From: Anabas testudineus
Lineage: Eukaryota; Chordata; Actinopteri; Anabantiformes; Anabantidae
DNA: 64,000 nucleotides
NCBI RefSeq assembly: GCF_900324465.2
Contig: NC_046614.1
Span: 24,144,236 to 24,208,235 of the forward strand
Direction of reading: 5' to 3'
Part shown: in pieces, positions 51,241 to 64,000 of the stretch
Layout of the letters: each line of letters begins with the position of its first letter
Position numbering within the stretch: position 1 is the first letter of the stretch
Position numbers and translations under genes: made by a program
Notes under the pieces: generated by a model
The model's input: only the letters and a program-made list of their open reading frames with translations
The model's database searches: none
Told to the model about the DNA's origin: nothing

Positions 51241-52333
51241 ACCCGGCACAGAGCCCACTGTCCACCGCAACCAAGACAATCACCCCCCCAACCCCACCAC
51301 GCCCACTGCCGGACCTCTGCAGAGACCCAAAGAGGTTCGGCAGCCCAGGGTACCAAAGCCCCAGGACCGAACCAGCACCAACAGGGAGGCTGTTGTTTCT
51401 CCGTTCTTTAGCGATTATCTCAATTCTTTGTGATAATTAGTCAAAATTAAACAGGTCATTGTTTTAACATTATATTTATTTAATTACATCAAATAAGAAA
51501 AACACATCCGTGGTTTCTGATTTTACAACTAAAAGAAAAAAAACTGTTTGCAATTGAGCTCCATTCATGGTTGTCTTGGCAACCTACTGATTTATTATCT
51601 TCTGGTTGCCATAGAAATGTAGTGGCTGATTAATTAAGGCAGATTCTGAATTTATAGAAACACCAGTCGACCTGTGTTAAAACAAACAGTTTAGTCACTA
51701 AACCTTTTATTTACTGATCATTAAATTTACTTTTTGCTGAAGTTTTTCACAAACGGGCAGTCGAGGTTCTTTTTCTTTTTTGTAACTGTGAGAATGTGAA
51801 GATTTGTTTTCAGGCTGAGAAGTGAAGCTGGTTTCACAGCAGCAGTTCTGTTTAACCAGCGAATAGAAATGATGCATAGTCCTGGTGACGCTGGCTCTCC
51901 GGTGATGGAGGTGGAATGTTTATGAGCAGAGGATCATGGGAAGGGACGGAGGGCGGGTTTTCAAAATGATTATGTTCAAGTGACGCTGGAAAAAGCTAAA
52001 ACAGGAGACGGTGGAGTGCATCTGATAAAAAATATTAAACTAATTATCAGTCACGTTTGCAAAGAAGTCAAACACTGAGCGAAGGTCTCTCTCCTTCTGA
52101 TCAGATTTAGAAACATGAATCTTGAACCAGCTGTGCAGCTGATTTAAAGCAGATTTTAAAGCTTAAAGAAGAAAAAAAAAAAGATTTAAAATTAAGCCCA
52201 GCTGCTTTTTTCTTGTAATGAAAAATGTCCGGCCTGTTTATTTATTAACACTTAATTTATCTCTGAAGTGGGGTCATCCTTGTAGAGTCAGGGGTCATTG
52301 TTAGGTGTGTGTGTGTTTGTGTGTGTGTGTGTG
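51241..52333. other. Region downstream of sec13, including its 3' UTR
   Basis: Right after the sec13 stop on the minus strand there is a CA/GT run (52,305-52,333). A minus-strand AATAAATAAA lies near 52,236-52,245, a good polyadenylation signal about 90 bases past the stop. The remainder has no gene I can support. Confidence 0.5.
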
Positions 52334-52334
52334 T
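52305..52334. repeat. (GT)n microsatellite
   Basis: Interrupted GT run that begins right at the sec13 stop codon. Confidence 0.85.
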
Positions 52335-55300
52335 CACTGCTCGCTCTGCTGTGTGTCTGTGATGGTGGACACGGCGCCCTGGCCTTTGCTGACGTCACTG
52401 ATACACGCCCACTGACTGTCCATCGACTCCTTCCACAGCGTCACCTACAGAGAGGGGCACAGAAATAACGGTAAGACAGTTATTTTGGGACTAAACAGCA
52501 GGAGTGAAGCTGATGATGCACCAAACATGTCTCCACCTTGTTGTCTCCTCCAGAAACAGCCAGTATATTTCCAGTGATCGACCAGCTGACGTGCCAAACA
52601 ACGTCGTTGAACTTGTGGAGCAGTTTGGCCGTCCAGGTGTTGCCTGCAGGGTCGTCACAGGTCCAGATAAACACACGTCCGTCCTAAAAGAGGGTTCAGA
52701 TGTCTTAATGTAGCCAAGAAAACTAATTCTAATATAATTTCTTTATAAGGGGGCAGAAGAACTTACTGCTGCTGTTACTAAGGAAAGAAATTACCAATGT
52801 AAATTTAGCTTTCACCTCATGTTTCTTTAAGAATGATGAAGCTCTGAGAACAGTGACACCTGGTGGTTTACTAAATGTTGAGCAGCTTTTTTTGTCCCAT
52901 GATTAAAAACTCAACAGAGCTGCAAATAAATCCAACAACAGCTTTTATCATATTTATCAATGTTAAAATAAAGATTCAAGTAGAAAAAGAAATTTCACCT
53001 GGGAGCAGCTGGCGATGGTGCTGGTGGGAAGACCAATAGACGGAGCCCAGCCAACGTCTCTCACCCAGTCGCTGTGAGCCTCCAGCTTCTGATCCTCCTT
53101 CCACTGACCGTCTTCTTCTCTGGAGGAAAGTGATAGTGAAGACATCAACTATCAGTCTTCATTTTACAAAAGAAAAAACAACTAGTGGACGAGAAGTCCA
53201 CCACTTCAGCATCACACAAACAGAGAGAGGCTGCATTACTTTATCAAAAAACAATAATTATAGCGTTCCATGTCTGGAAAATTGATTTCTTCCTGTTTGT
53301 CAGTAATCTTCATTTTTATATTGCAGATTTAGTGATAATGTGGAAAGTACTACTCTGTGTATAGTACTCACACAGCAATAGGATCCTGCTCAAACTGCAC
53401 ATCGAACCAAAACTGATCCTACAGAATTTCAGCCAACTTCTATAGTTATCTGGGGCTGCTAACTTTAGAAGTTGGCTTTTTAATTTAGGATTAAATAAAA
53501 AATCCACACAGAATCTGCCCATCTTGTGTCTTTAACACCTACTTTCATTAGTAGTGCTAAAAATCAAACTTGGTTAAAACCAGCAAAACTTCTGAAATTA
53601 AACATTTCAGAATTGTATAACGAGGGAGATTCTTTGATTCTTAGACTGTGAACAACAAGTGCATCAACGTCAAGTCTGCCGAACATGAACATACTTCCAG
53701 AGTTTGACCAGGTTGTCGCAGCCTCCGGAGACGAAGCGTTTGACATAGTTTGGCTTCTGTCCTGACGGCTGATCGATCAGACTGCCGGGAACTACAGCAG
53801 GAGCCCAGCTCACTGCGTTACAGCCGATCTATGAGAAAGTTACAACTGAATCAATAAACAAAGAGGAGTCTGTACCAACAACCAGTTTGCACTTAAACAT
53901 TCAGACTACAGTTCAACTTTATTAATGACTGCATGTCAGACTCACGGTGTGTGCGTTGCTGATCTTCTTCACGTCCCACTGCTGATCCCCGGTGAATGTA
54001 AGAAGGGAAATGGCGCCGTCAGAGCTGCCACAGGCCAGAATCAGACCAAATTCATAAGGACCCCAGCAGACTGAGTTCACTGTAGACAAGCATACGAGTA
54101 GATTTACAGACCTGAATCTGCTCAGTTATGTGGGAAGAGGAAGACACAACCAGAATGAAAACTAAAGTAAAATCCACTGCTCCCAACCTGATGACTCATG
54201 TCCGGTGTATTCATACATCTTGTCCCAGGCTCCGTTCTCCTCCTTCCAGATGATGACTTTACGGTCGTATGAACATGACGCCAAGATGTTTCCGAACATC
54301 GGATGAGCCCACGCTACCTGCCACACGGGACCCTCATGGCTGCACAAATACAGAGACCAAACAGTAGTTGAAAACACCCTGCATGAAACCCACCACATAA
54401 TAACAAAAAATAAAATCAACTACAGCCGCTGGCTTGAGCACTGTGTTTAATTTAATGCCATAATTTGATTTATCTACTGTGTGTGAATCAGAGTGACTCA
54501 GTCCATTTTCTCGGCACTAGCCCCTGGTTTGAGTCTCCTTTCTTACCCTCTGAGGTCTGCTACCAGGATCTGGCCTCCATTTCTAACATCAAAGATCTTT
54601 ACAGTGCGGTCAGAGGAACAGGTGGCGAGTCGGGTACCGTAGTAGTCCATCTGGGCATCGTGCTGAAACACACAGAACAAGACATCAACATCTTTACCCT
54701 GCAGAAAGAAACTTATTAGATAAGTGGAAATAAACTGAACACAACACAGACATATTTAATCTCTTCACTGTACGTCTCTCTACCTGAAACATGACTATTG
54801 TTACTAGATGTAAGTACACTGAAAGCCACAAGAAACCAGAGTTAAATACAATATTAAAAGCCCACACTCAAAAAACAAGTTACAGAACCCGTCAACATAA
54901 GAAGTGTTACATTCCAAGGATATTATGTCAAATTCGTGGGCATCAGGGAGCCACTATGAATATGTGGAGGTTGAGTGGGGAGAAGGGGTGTTACTGCATT
55001 TGTATCAGGGTTCTGTCTTATACTTGGCCAGCAAAGCTGATTCTGATTCTTTCAGCTTCCTCTGGCTGGGAACTGGTCCACTAGTTATCTACTAAATGCT
55101 CTGCTGTGCTCAACATATTAAATGTTGCAGAACTTCTGTCACAAATAAAGCTCATATGATCTATGGAGTTAACATTGGATCTCTAATTCTCTTTACCCCC
55201 ATTTCCCACACTGTCAAATTCCTCTATTAACAATTCTGACATCATGAAGTTTCTGTCTTCATCTCTCGAGCCAATAAATCGCTGGATGTTGTTTAAATAT

Positions 55301-55835
55301 CAATGCTTCTTATTTTCCTTCTTTATCTTTTTTCTATTATAACATATTCACTTTAACACATTTCTTGCTTCAGTAACTACACCTAGTCTGTCTGTACTGT
55401 AAAACTTGTAGCGTATTACCTTGAACTTCTAGTATGGTACAGAGTAAATTAACTTAGAAACAATCCAACACTGATATTTACAACACTTATCTATAAAATA
55501 AAATCTGCCTCTGCAGCATAAACTAACGTTAGCTTCAATTAGCAGCTAGCTTAATGTTAAATAAAAGGTGAACCCTTGGCAACTTACAATCATGTCCTCA
55601 TGGGACGTGTCCACTGTGTTGATGACGGAAACCTGAAATTAGCAAACACATAAATTAATATTTAAATGACAATAAAAAAAATAAAAACATGTTTAGAGTT
55701 CGGTTTCTGCCGTTAGCCACTGAGCTAACGATGCTAACACCAGCACGTCAGCAACTAACAGTAACCGTTAAACAACACAAACGTCAACAAACAGCTTCAC
55801 CGACAGATTAAATTAAACGTTATCTGATTTACCAT
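52334..55835 (-). CDS. sec13: SEC13, COPII coat and nuclear-pore WD40 protein
   Basis: Beta-propeller protein that pairs with SEC31 in the COPII coat, with NUP145/NUP96 in the nuclear-pore Y complex and with the GATOR2 complex (family knowledge). Nine exons: 55833-55835 (ATG only), 55588-55632, 54547-54662, 54188-54339, 53946-54079, 53695-53828, 52999-53119, 52537-52683, 52334-52444; 320 aa (human 322). The sequence follows the family from end to end: [146 protein letters not shown] and SGGDNKVTLWKES. Six WD repeats are expected. Intact, with all GT-AG introns. The isolated ATG exon matches the human gene structure as I recall it. It faces cand2 head to head. Confidence 0.98.
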
Positions 55836-56330
55836 GACTGCAGAGGAACCAGAAACCCTCTAGAAAATTATTCCTTAGTTATTTAAAAATGAATCAGGTT
55901 CAGCAACTACTCCGACGTGGCAACAAGTACAGAAGCCGCTTCCCGTTGTGTCCGACGACTATTGCTGCATCCGGAAACAAGAAACGACAGGCGAAGGTTC
56001 CGCATGCAACATAAGTGTGAAATTAGAAAACAAAACTTGTTCAAATCAAAAACAACTTAGACACGTTTGTACTATTTTACTTTAAATGTAGAACAAAATA
56101 TGCACAGCTTTGTAAAGACAGTCAAGCTCCACGTGTCCACCTGGTGGCGCCATAGAGCTGAAACCCTCACGTCTATTTTTACCTGCAGCCAGTGTCAGGT
56201 TCCCCCCCACCGGGTCCTGGGTTAGGGTTAGGCCCGTCCCCAGCAGCCTCGCCATGTTGTTGGGTTAAAGTTGTCTGTTTAATCGCAGAGAAACGTCCGT
56301 AGCGCCGGTGACAGCTGTCAAAGTTCCGAC
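55836..56330. promoter_or_regulatory. Shared sec13/cand2 upstream region
   Basis: 495 bases separate the start codons of the divergent genes sec13 (-) and cand2 (+), so this is a probable bidirectional promoter. It includes CpG-containing patches near 55,905-55,990 and 56,290-56,330. I see no clear TATA box. A GGGTTAGGGTTAGG phrase at about 56,219-56,232 is too short to mean telomeric sequence. Confidence 0.5.
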
Positions 56331-59300
56331 ATGTCGAATGTTTCTTATCACATCTCGAACCTGCTGGAGAAAATGACGTCGACTGACAAAGACTTCAGGT
56401 AAAACAGCAGCTGAGAGTTTGACTTCTGACTCCTAATGTGAAGTAATCTGACGAATATCACAGGGGAGAAGAACATCTGCACTTAAAACCAGCTCAATAC
56501 TCATTATGTTCTCATTTTCATTAGGAAAAAAGAGATTATTTCACCATAATTGTTGATAAATGTATTTATGTTTTGATTTGTTTTGATTTTTGCTTCTACT
56601 TTAAAACTGAAACTGTACTTTTTACTAAATGTATCTGACACCTGCAGGTGCTAATTCACCTACAGATTACTAATACTGACTTCATTTTGCTGCTGTGCAG
56701 ACAACATTAAATCAGATATTTGGTTTATTATCTTTATTTAGTTTTACTCTCAACTAATCTTTACTTTATCCTGTCCCGTTTCTCCGTCCGTGTCCAGGTT
56801 CATGGCCACTAACGACCTGATGCTGGAGCTGCAGAAAGACAGCATCAAACTGGACGAGGACAGTGAGAGAAAAGTGGTGTCGATGCTGCTCAGACTGCTG
56901 GAGGACAAGAACGGGGAGGTGCAGAACCTGGCCGTGAAGTGGTACAAGAAATATTAGAACGTTTCACTGCTGCTGTGCACATTTATTTATTTATTGCGAC
57001 TGTTTTGTTGAATATTTCAAACATGCTGTTGCACTATGTTGTGTCATTTGCAGATGGTTTACGTTGCCTCACCCTGACCAGGTTATTATGTGATTCTTTG
57101 TGTGTTTGAACCTGATTTTCAGCCTGGCCCCACTGGTGAGTAAAGTGAAGGAGCCTCAGGTGGAGACGATGGTGGACACGCTGTGTTCGAACATGATGTC
57201 AGATAAGGAGCAGCTGAGAGACATCTCCAGTATGGGACTGAAGACGGTGATCGCTGAGCTGCCGCTGCCCTCGTCAGGTGAGATCTGAGTTTCTGGTCCT
57301 GTGACAACATCTGCAAACAGTTCAACGTTTCAAAAGACAAAAGTAGAATTTAGTAACTTAAAATACCACGAAGAATCAAAGAACTACAGTTCCAGCATTA
57401 TGAAACAGTAGTTTCTGATTTTTGAAAAGTTTTTTGATGTTCACGGGTTGCCAGGTTTGACTCTGACAGCCGGGGTGTGTAAGAAGATCACCTCCCAGCT
57501 GATCGGTGCCTTGGGGAAACAGGAAGACGTGTCAGTCCAGTTAGAGGCTCTGGACATCCTGTCAGACATGTTGGGAAGGTATAAACAGAAATACACAACA
57601 ACAAGGACCTCAGCCTGTCGGACTAAAGGTTCAACACAGTGAAATCTGATTTTATTTTAATATTATGTTCATCATGTTTTATTTCATAGAAACTGTGAAA
57701 ACAGTTGATTTAAAATGTGACACCTCCTCCAGCTCACTGCAAAAATACAAACTAATGTTGTGCAGAAGTAAAAAGTCTCTGCAGCGGGACGTCAGACATG
57801 ATGTTGGTGTTGATTGTGTTTTTATTTTTCCTGCAGACTCAGCGGAGCGTTGGTCAGTTTCCACAGCTCTCTGCTTTCCAGTCTGCTGCCACAGGTCAGA
57901 AACACCTCACACACACACATCTATAAGAAACGTGCATGTGTGTATAAGTAGGTACGTGCTGTACACACATGCAGTACTGACGAGTACTGTGAGTATATCA
58001 GACACTACTTCATTCACTCTTCGCCCAGTTAACCAGTCCCAGAATGGCGGTCAGGAAACGCTCCATCCTGGCTCTTGGTCACCTGGTTCCCTGCTGTAGC
58101 CCCGCCCTCTTCTCCCAGCTGACCGAACACCTGATGACGGAGCTGGCCAAGGGCCCCCCCACGTCAGTGACAAGGACGTACATCCAGTGCCTGGCGACCA
58201 TCAGCCGGCAGGGCGGCCATCGAGTAGGTGAGATTAGCTTTGATTATTAATTAACGTTAATTAGACCAAAATGAAAGTTGCTGTTTAATTTGTCTTTCTA
58301 TTCTTGTGAGAACTTAAAATAGGTTTTAAGTTGTGTTCAAACTTTAAAACCTGCAGGTTTTAAATAAGCTCATAAACCTTCTATTCTGTGTGTGTATTCT
58401 GTAGGTGAGCATTTAGAGAAGCTGATCCCCATGGTTGTTAAGTTCACACACGTGGAGGACGACGAGCTGAGAGAATATTGTTTCCAGGCCTTCGAAGCCT
58501 TCATACGCAGGTAAACGCAGATTTGTACCTTAGTACTCATGAGAATAGATTCGACAGCTCCTTATACTAACATTCATTTTGTGTGTGTGTGTCAAATTTA
58601 CAGCTTGTAAAACATCAATGCATCAAAGTCAAAATGATACTAAACTTTACTTTTCATTGCCCTGTTTACAACTGCTGTATGAAGTAATTTAACTTTTGTA
58701 CATTTTAAAGTATGTACTAAAGATTTTGAAGTCTTAATACTCTCTAGTGAAGTATTTTTACTTTTATTATTTATTCATTTATTTATTTTTTAAAATTCAC
58801 TTTTATTGACAGGTGTCCAAAGGAGATGTCGCCCCATGTTGCCACAGTGACCCAGCTTTGTCTAAAGTTCATGACCTTTGACCCTAACTACAACTATGAT
58901 GATGAGGAGGAGGAGGAGGAAGAAGACAGCATGGACATAGAGGTCGGGCTCGAGGAAGGTTTGTGAGTTTTTACTGGTGTCAGTTTCAGATCATTAAAAG
59001 AAATGTCCAGTCAGGAAGTAAATAACTGGAGTAGATTTGTTGAAGTCTCGTCTCGTGTCACGTCTCCACCCAGAGTCAGACGACGAATACAGCGACGACG
59101 ACGATATGAGCTGGAAGGTGCGACGCTCGTCCATCAAGTGTCTGGAGGCGCTGATCCACACTCGGAGGGATCTCCTCCTCTCCTTCTACTCCTCCATCTG
59201 CCCGGCTCTGCTGGCCAGATTCAAGGAGCGCGAGGAGAACGTGAGGGCCGACGTCTTTGCTGCTTTTTCAACGCTGCTGAGACAGACGCGAGTCGGGTCC

Positions 59301-62300
59301 AGTCACCACGGACCCGTCGGTCCAGACTCAGGGGCGAGCAGAGAGGACGAGCCGGCCGTCGCCACTCTGAAGAAACAGGTAGAGTGACGACGGACTTCAT
59401 CGTTTCAGCGTCCAGCAGAGACTAGAAGGTGATGTCTGACACAGGTGACATGTGTGCAGGTGCCGGTGATCGTGAAGACTCTCCACCGACAGCTGAAGGA
59501 CAAGAGCATCAAATCTCGTCAGGGCTGCTTCTGTCTCCTCACTGAACTGGCTCACACTGTTCCTGGAGCCCTGGAGCAGCATGTACCTGCTCTGATACCT
59601 GGTAAACACACTGTAAACATCTGTCTTTTCCTTCTGCTTCGTTTTCTCCTCCTCCCTTTATCCTGTTTGTTCTCCACCCCCCCCACCTCCCCCAGGTATA
59701 GTCTTCTCCCTGACAGACAAGTCCACCTCCTCCACCATGAGGATCGATGCTCTCTCCTTCTTCCACGTCCTCCTCCTCTCCCACCCTCCTCAAGCCTTTC
59801 AGCCTCACATGCAGGTTCTTTAAACCTCTTTTAGGACGTTTATATAGGAAGTGAAGTATCTCAGCATGTGACGCCTCAAACACACAGTTGTTATCTAACA
59901 GTAATATTTACTGACTCACTTCACAAACCGCTGGTTGCTCTGGATCAGTCAGAGTCGCTGACTTTGTTTGTCCTGACTTGGCTGCTGCTGGTCTGTGCAG
60001 GTGCTGCTGCCCCCGGTGGTGGCGTGTGTGGAGGACAGCTTCTATAAGATCACCTCTGAGGCTCTGCTGGTCTCTCAGCAGCTGGTCAGAGTGATGAGGC
60101 CGCAGGGGCAGAGCGCCACAGCTGCAGCGTTCGACCCCAAACCGTTCGTCAGAGAGGTACAGGACGATGATGGGTCAGGTTTGAGTGGGATGATTCAGGT
60201 TAATGTTGACTCCTGAACGTAAAATAAAAGTCTCTGGTCTCTAAATAGCTAAAAAGCTGTAAAACACTGTTTTTCTCAGGTGTTTGCTGCAACACTGAAG
60301 AGGCTGAAAGCGACAGACATCGACCAGGAGGTGAAGGAGCGGGCTATTTCCTGCATGGGTCACATGGTGTGCCACCTGGGTGACCTCCTGGGGACGGAGC
60401 TGCAGGGAGTGTTGTCGATCTTCCTGGACAGATTGAAGAATGAGATTACAAGGCTGACGGCGGTTCGGACCATCGCCCTCATCGCTGCTTCTCCAATAAA
60501 GGTTCACTATGAGTTTCTATTTATTTATTTAGCAGAATAAAGATGGTCCTGAAGGGGAGTTGTGTGAACATGTCCCTCCCCTGGTGCAGATTGAGCTGTC
60601 GTCCATCCTGTCAGACACTCTGTCTGTGTTGGGATCTTTCTTGAGGAAGAACCAGCGCGCTCTGAAGCTCAGCACGCTGGCGTGCCTGACAGCACTGGTC
60701 ACGCACCACGCTGCCGGCATCAAACCTGCGGTTCTGGAGCCTGTGCTCAGTGAACTTCCCTCTCTGGTGGACGAGAGCGACATGCACGTATCACAGGTAA
60801 GGAGGAAGTTTTCTCTCTGCACATCATCTGTTTCTATTAAAAAGCTTCAGAGAGAAATCGTTTCACGTCTCTGTTCAGGTGTCCATCACGCTGCTGACCT
60901 GCATGGCCAAAGCCTGTCCGTCCTCTCTGGCTAAGATCAGCTCCTCTGTTCTGCCGGGAGTTTTCAGACTCGTCCATTCTCCACTGCTGCAGGGTGGTGC
61001 GCTGGCAGCCATAGTGGACTTCCTCCAGGCACTGGTGCAGTCCAAAACCAATAACCTGAGCTACAGGTAAGTCGTTAACGTGTGTTGGACCTGTTTTAAT
61101 CTTCACAGCAGGTCCATCACTCCTTCTTCTCCTCTCCTGCAGTCAGCTGCTGAAGTCTCTCACTGAGCCGTTTCACCGCTCTCCGTCATCTGCAGACAGC
61201 AGCATCATCCACAGACAGTCGTACCACTCTGTCGCTCGCTGTGTGGCTGCTCTGTGCTCTGCCTGCCCCAAAGAGACTCCAGGGACCGTGGCCAGCCTCA
61301 TACAGGAGGTCTGTGAGTTCATCCTGTCACATCTGCTCCTTTTGTTGTATCAGGTCTGTACGTCACATGCTGTTCTCTCCTCAGGTGAAGAATCCTGGTT
61401 CTCCAGAGTCTGCTCGTGTCCTGGCTCTGTTGTGCCTGGGGGAGGTGGGGAGGAGCGGAAGTCTTGGAGGGAGTAAGGAGGTGCAGGGAGTCATCCTGGA
61501 GGCTTTCTCCTCCACCAGTGAGGAGGTAAGACGAACACAGTTTGAATGTCGGCAACATCTGCATAAAATTCTCCTACTTTTCTGTGAGAGTTCTCAAACT
61601 GCACAGAAGGATATTTACCTAAACTCCTGCGACTGTGAGAGACGTGTGATCAAATGAAGGAATGGCTCAGACTGCATGATGTTAAATAAATAACAGTGTG
61701 CAGAGTCTTTTAGCTTGTGTAGCTTATTATTAACCAGCAAATGCACATGTTTAGTATTATTGGTTCATTTTTAATTAATTTATTTGAGAATTGAGAAATT
61801 GCAGATTTACACTAGAGGTATAATTTACAATTTCAGTTAAGTGAAGAGTTGCTTTATAAAATATTAAAATCATATTTACTGTCTGTGGTCTCATGGTCAC
61901 TTAATGTCATTATCTTCAGTTTTAGTTTTATTTAATTTATACCTAAGCCTAACAAAACTAACTTATTTTTTAGATTCTTATCTTTTATTTCTTTGTGTTT
62001 TTTTCTATCTTTTGTCAATTGACAATAAATCTCTTGTTCGGGGCGGCTGCACAAACTCAGATACCGTATGAATGTGTAAATATGTTGGATCAAACACTGC
62101 AGGTGAAACATGGTTCACACAATCTGCCTGTTTTTAAAGTGACATTTGATGATTTCAGGTGAAGACGGCTGCGTCCTGCGCTTTAGGCAGCATGGCAGTG
62201 GGCAGCCTGAGCGACTACCTGCCCTTCCTGCTGAAGGAGATCGTCTCCCAGCCGCGGAGGCAGTACCTGCTGCTCCACTCCCTCAAGGAAGTCATCAGGT

Positions 62301-64000
62301 GTGAATCTTATCAAAGTATTGTGTCGTCTTTCTCCCTTTTAGTACCGTTTTACAAAGTCACGTGTAAAATGTGACTCTATTGCAGAATTTAATATTGTGG
62401 CGTCTCTGCTGCAGCTTCACAAAAGTACGACTCTCTCTCTCTCTCTCTCAGTGCCTGTCCAGCCTCTAGTCTCTCGCCCCATGTGGAGTCTATCTGGACG
62501 TTGCTAATCCAGAACTGCGAGTGTCAGGAGGAGGGAACCAGGAACCTGGTGGCTGAATGTCTGGGAAAACTCACCTTAGTCAACCCTGCACAGCTATTAC
62601 CCAGACTGAAACAGCAACTTAGAGCTGGTACGATGTGTGATGAGGGGAAATAATAACAGCTAAACTATACTCACATAAACACAACAACTGTAGTGTTGAG
62701 TCACTCTTTTATTTCTAGAATTTAAAAGAGAAAAGATTCAGTTTTCTGACAACTTTACTCTATTTCAGTAACACGCAGCAGTACTTATTTCTCACCTTTA
62801 TACTTTTCAATACTGTGTGATAGTGTAGTCGTTGTTGACATCTTCCTGTTTGGCTCATTAAATGTTTGATTAAAAGAACAGAAACAGAACTGGATCCTTC
62901 TTGTCCTCCCAGGTTCTCCTGTGGCTCGCAGCACAGTGGTGACAGCTATCAAGTTCACTATTGTCGACCATCCTGCTCCAGTAGATTCTCTGCTGAAAGG
63001 CTGCATGGGTGAGACGCACAGACACAAAACACACTTTGGCTTCAGTTAGAAGCGTGGACGTGGATGTAGCTCAGAAAAGGTTTTTGTTTCCGTTTGGCAG
63101 GTGACTTCCTGAAGACCCTGCAGGACGGAGACATCAATGTGCGTCGTGTTGCTTTGGTCATGTTTAACTCTGCAGCTCATAACAAACCGTCACTGATCCG
63201 GGGTCTGCTGCCCAAAGTGCTGCCTCACTTGTACAAGGAGACCCAGATCAGGAAGGACCTCATCAGAGAAGTGAGTTTTTGTCTCTTACAGTTTTTTTAA
63301 ATTTCTCCTCAGATGTATAACTCTGTATGTGTGCTGCAGGTGGAGATGGGTCCGTTCAAACACACCGTGGATGATGGGTTGGATGTGCGTAAAGCAGCAT
63401 TCGAGTGTATGTACACTCTGCTGGACAGCTGCCTGGAGGGGCTGGACGTCCTGCAGTTCCTGGATCATGTAGAGGAAGGACTGAAAGACCACTATGATAT
63501 CAGGGTGGGTAAAAAACCACAATAAAGATCAGAGCAGAGTTACACATTCACTGTGAGGATGGTCCGTGATGATGTCTGAGTGAAGTGTAGAGTCGACTTT
63601 TATATCTGTTTACATGAAAATTAGACAGTATCTCCCACGACTGTGACTGTAATTAAACGTGTGTGTGTGTGTGTGTGTGTGTGTCACAGATGCTGACTTT
63701 CCTGATGCTGGCCAGGCTGGTTTCTCTGTGTCCTGCTGCTGTTGTCCAAAGACTGGACAGACTGGTGGAGCCGCTTAAAGCCACGTGCACCACCAAGGTA
63801 TCAGGAACCTGAATGTATTACTGAGGAGTACAGTGTGATTCTCACTACACTAGAAGTTAAAACACCACCCTGACACCACCTGCAGGTGAAGGCCGGGTCC
63901 GTGAAGCAGGAGTTCGAGAAGCAGGAGGAGCTGCGGCGCTCGGCCATGCGTGCCGTCGCCGCCCTGCTGGCCGTGCCCGAGGTGGAGAGGAGCCCCAGCA
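56331..64000 (+). CDS. cand2: Cullin-associated NEDD8-dissociated protein 2 (TIP120B), 3' end cut by window
   Basis: HEAT-repeat protein that binds unneddylated cullin-RBX1 and exchanges substrate receptors; in mammals CAND2 is muscle-enriched (family knowledge). Twenty-four exons: 56331-56398, 56798-56941, 57123-57277, 57455-57578, 57837-57894, 58029-58227, 58405-58510, 58813-58958, 59074-59378, 59460-59601, 59696-59814, 60001-60156, 60280-60501, 60590-60796, 60879-61066, 61143-61308, 61385-61525, 62159-62298, 62452-62627, 62913-63008, 63101-63270, 63340-63504, 63690-63797, 63895 to the edge. That is 1,202 codons of an expected ~1,236. Seen: [19 protein letters not shown], an acidic stretch ([31 protein letters not shown]), [42 protein letters not shown]-like [30 protein letters not shown] and [23 protein letters not shown]2 is favoured over CAND1 by [16 protein letters not shown]-type wording and by sec13 next door. 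No break seen. Confidence 0.95.
62431..62449. repeat. (CT)n tract as cand2 acceptor pyrimidine run
   Basis: A CT run forms the polypyrimidine tract directly before the acceptor of the exon at 62452. Confidence 0.85.
63658..63684. repeat. (GT)n microsatellite before a cand2 acceptor
   Basis: A GT run sits immediately before cacag, the acceptor of the exon starting at 63690, in place of an ordinary pyrimidine tract. Confidence 0.9.

Noticed and set aside
54791-55095. 97- and 63-codon plus frames in sec13 intron 2
   Set aside because: Overlapping frames with no family, no splice support and random-looking composition.
56219-56232. GGGTTAGGGTTAGG, telomere-like
   Set aside because: Two units only, inside a promoter; not interstitial telomeric repeat.
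59003-59425. 140-codon plus frame in cand2
   Set aside because: Second frame over the 305-nt cand2 exon; the CAND reading ([15 protein letters not shown]..) is clearly the coding one.

Overview
The window looks like a piece of a ray-finned fish chromosome, probably a percomorph-type teleost. It is AT-rich, with GT/CA microsatellites and minisatellites, mostly short introns (about 70-700 bp), vertebrate genes spread over many small exons, and a tandem pair of dnase1l4-type genes, which I know mainly from fish. No prokaryotic, plasmid or phage features are present. I rebuilt seven protein-coding genes exon by exon. Nearly every junction keeps the reading frame and has GT..AG ends; the exceptions are three GC..AG introns.

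Layout, left to right. 1-5,250: AT-rich DNA with no gene I can support. 5,786-8,579 (-): tmem74b, a two-pass membrane protein, with a large intronic minisatellite and a probable remote 5' exon near 12.0-12.2 kb. 12.2-15.5 kb: intergenic. 16,642-28,029 (-): rbl1 (p107, pocket-protein tumour suppressor), 22 coding exons and about 1,063 aa, with an E2F/CCAAT promoter, a minisatellite-filled intron and two GC-AG introns. 30,556-36,675 (-): a type II keratin gene whose rod-end exon is split by an extra intron. 38.1-38.6 kb (+): a decayed LINE. 38,999-42,456 (-) and 46,398-48,812 (-): two tandem DNase I-like genes that start at the mature-enzyme position with no visible signal peptide; one carries a Lys/Arg-rich tail. 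50.8-51.25 kb: a dispersed repeat and LINE 3' remnant. 52,334-55,835 (-): sec13. 56,331-64,000 (+): cand2, head to head with sec13 and cut by the window edge about 30-40 residues before its expected end.

The genes do not form one pathway. Their functions are autophagy-linked membrane protein, cell-cycle repression, cytoskeleton, DNA degradation, COPII/nuclear-pore coat and cullin exchange. The sec13/cand2 neighbourhood matches the human 3p25 neighbourhood (established knowledge). rbl1 and tmem74b both lie on human chromosome 20.

I found no convincing undescribed system. The most useful leads are the apparently leaderless DNase pair with one NLS-like tail, the extra keratin intron, the GC-AG introns, a coding-like island inside the keratin intron, and a decayed minisatellite family seen at four loci.
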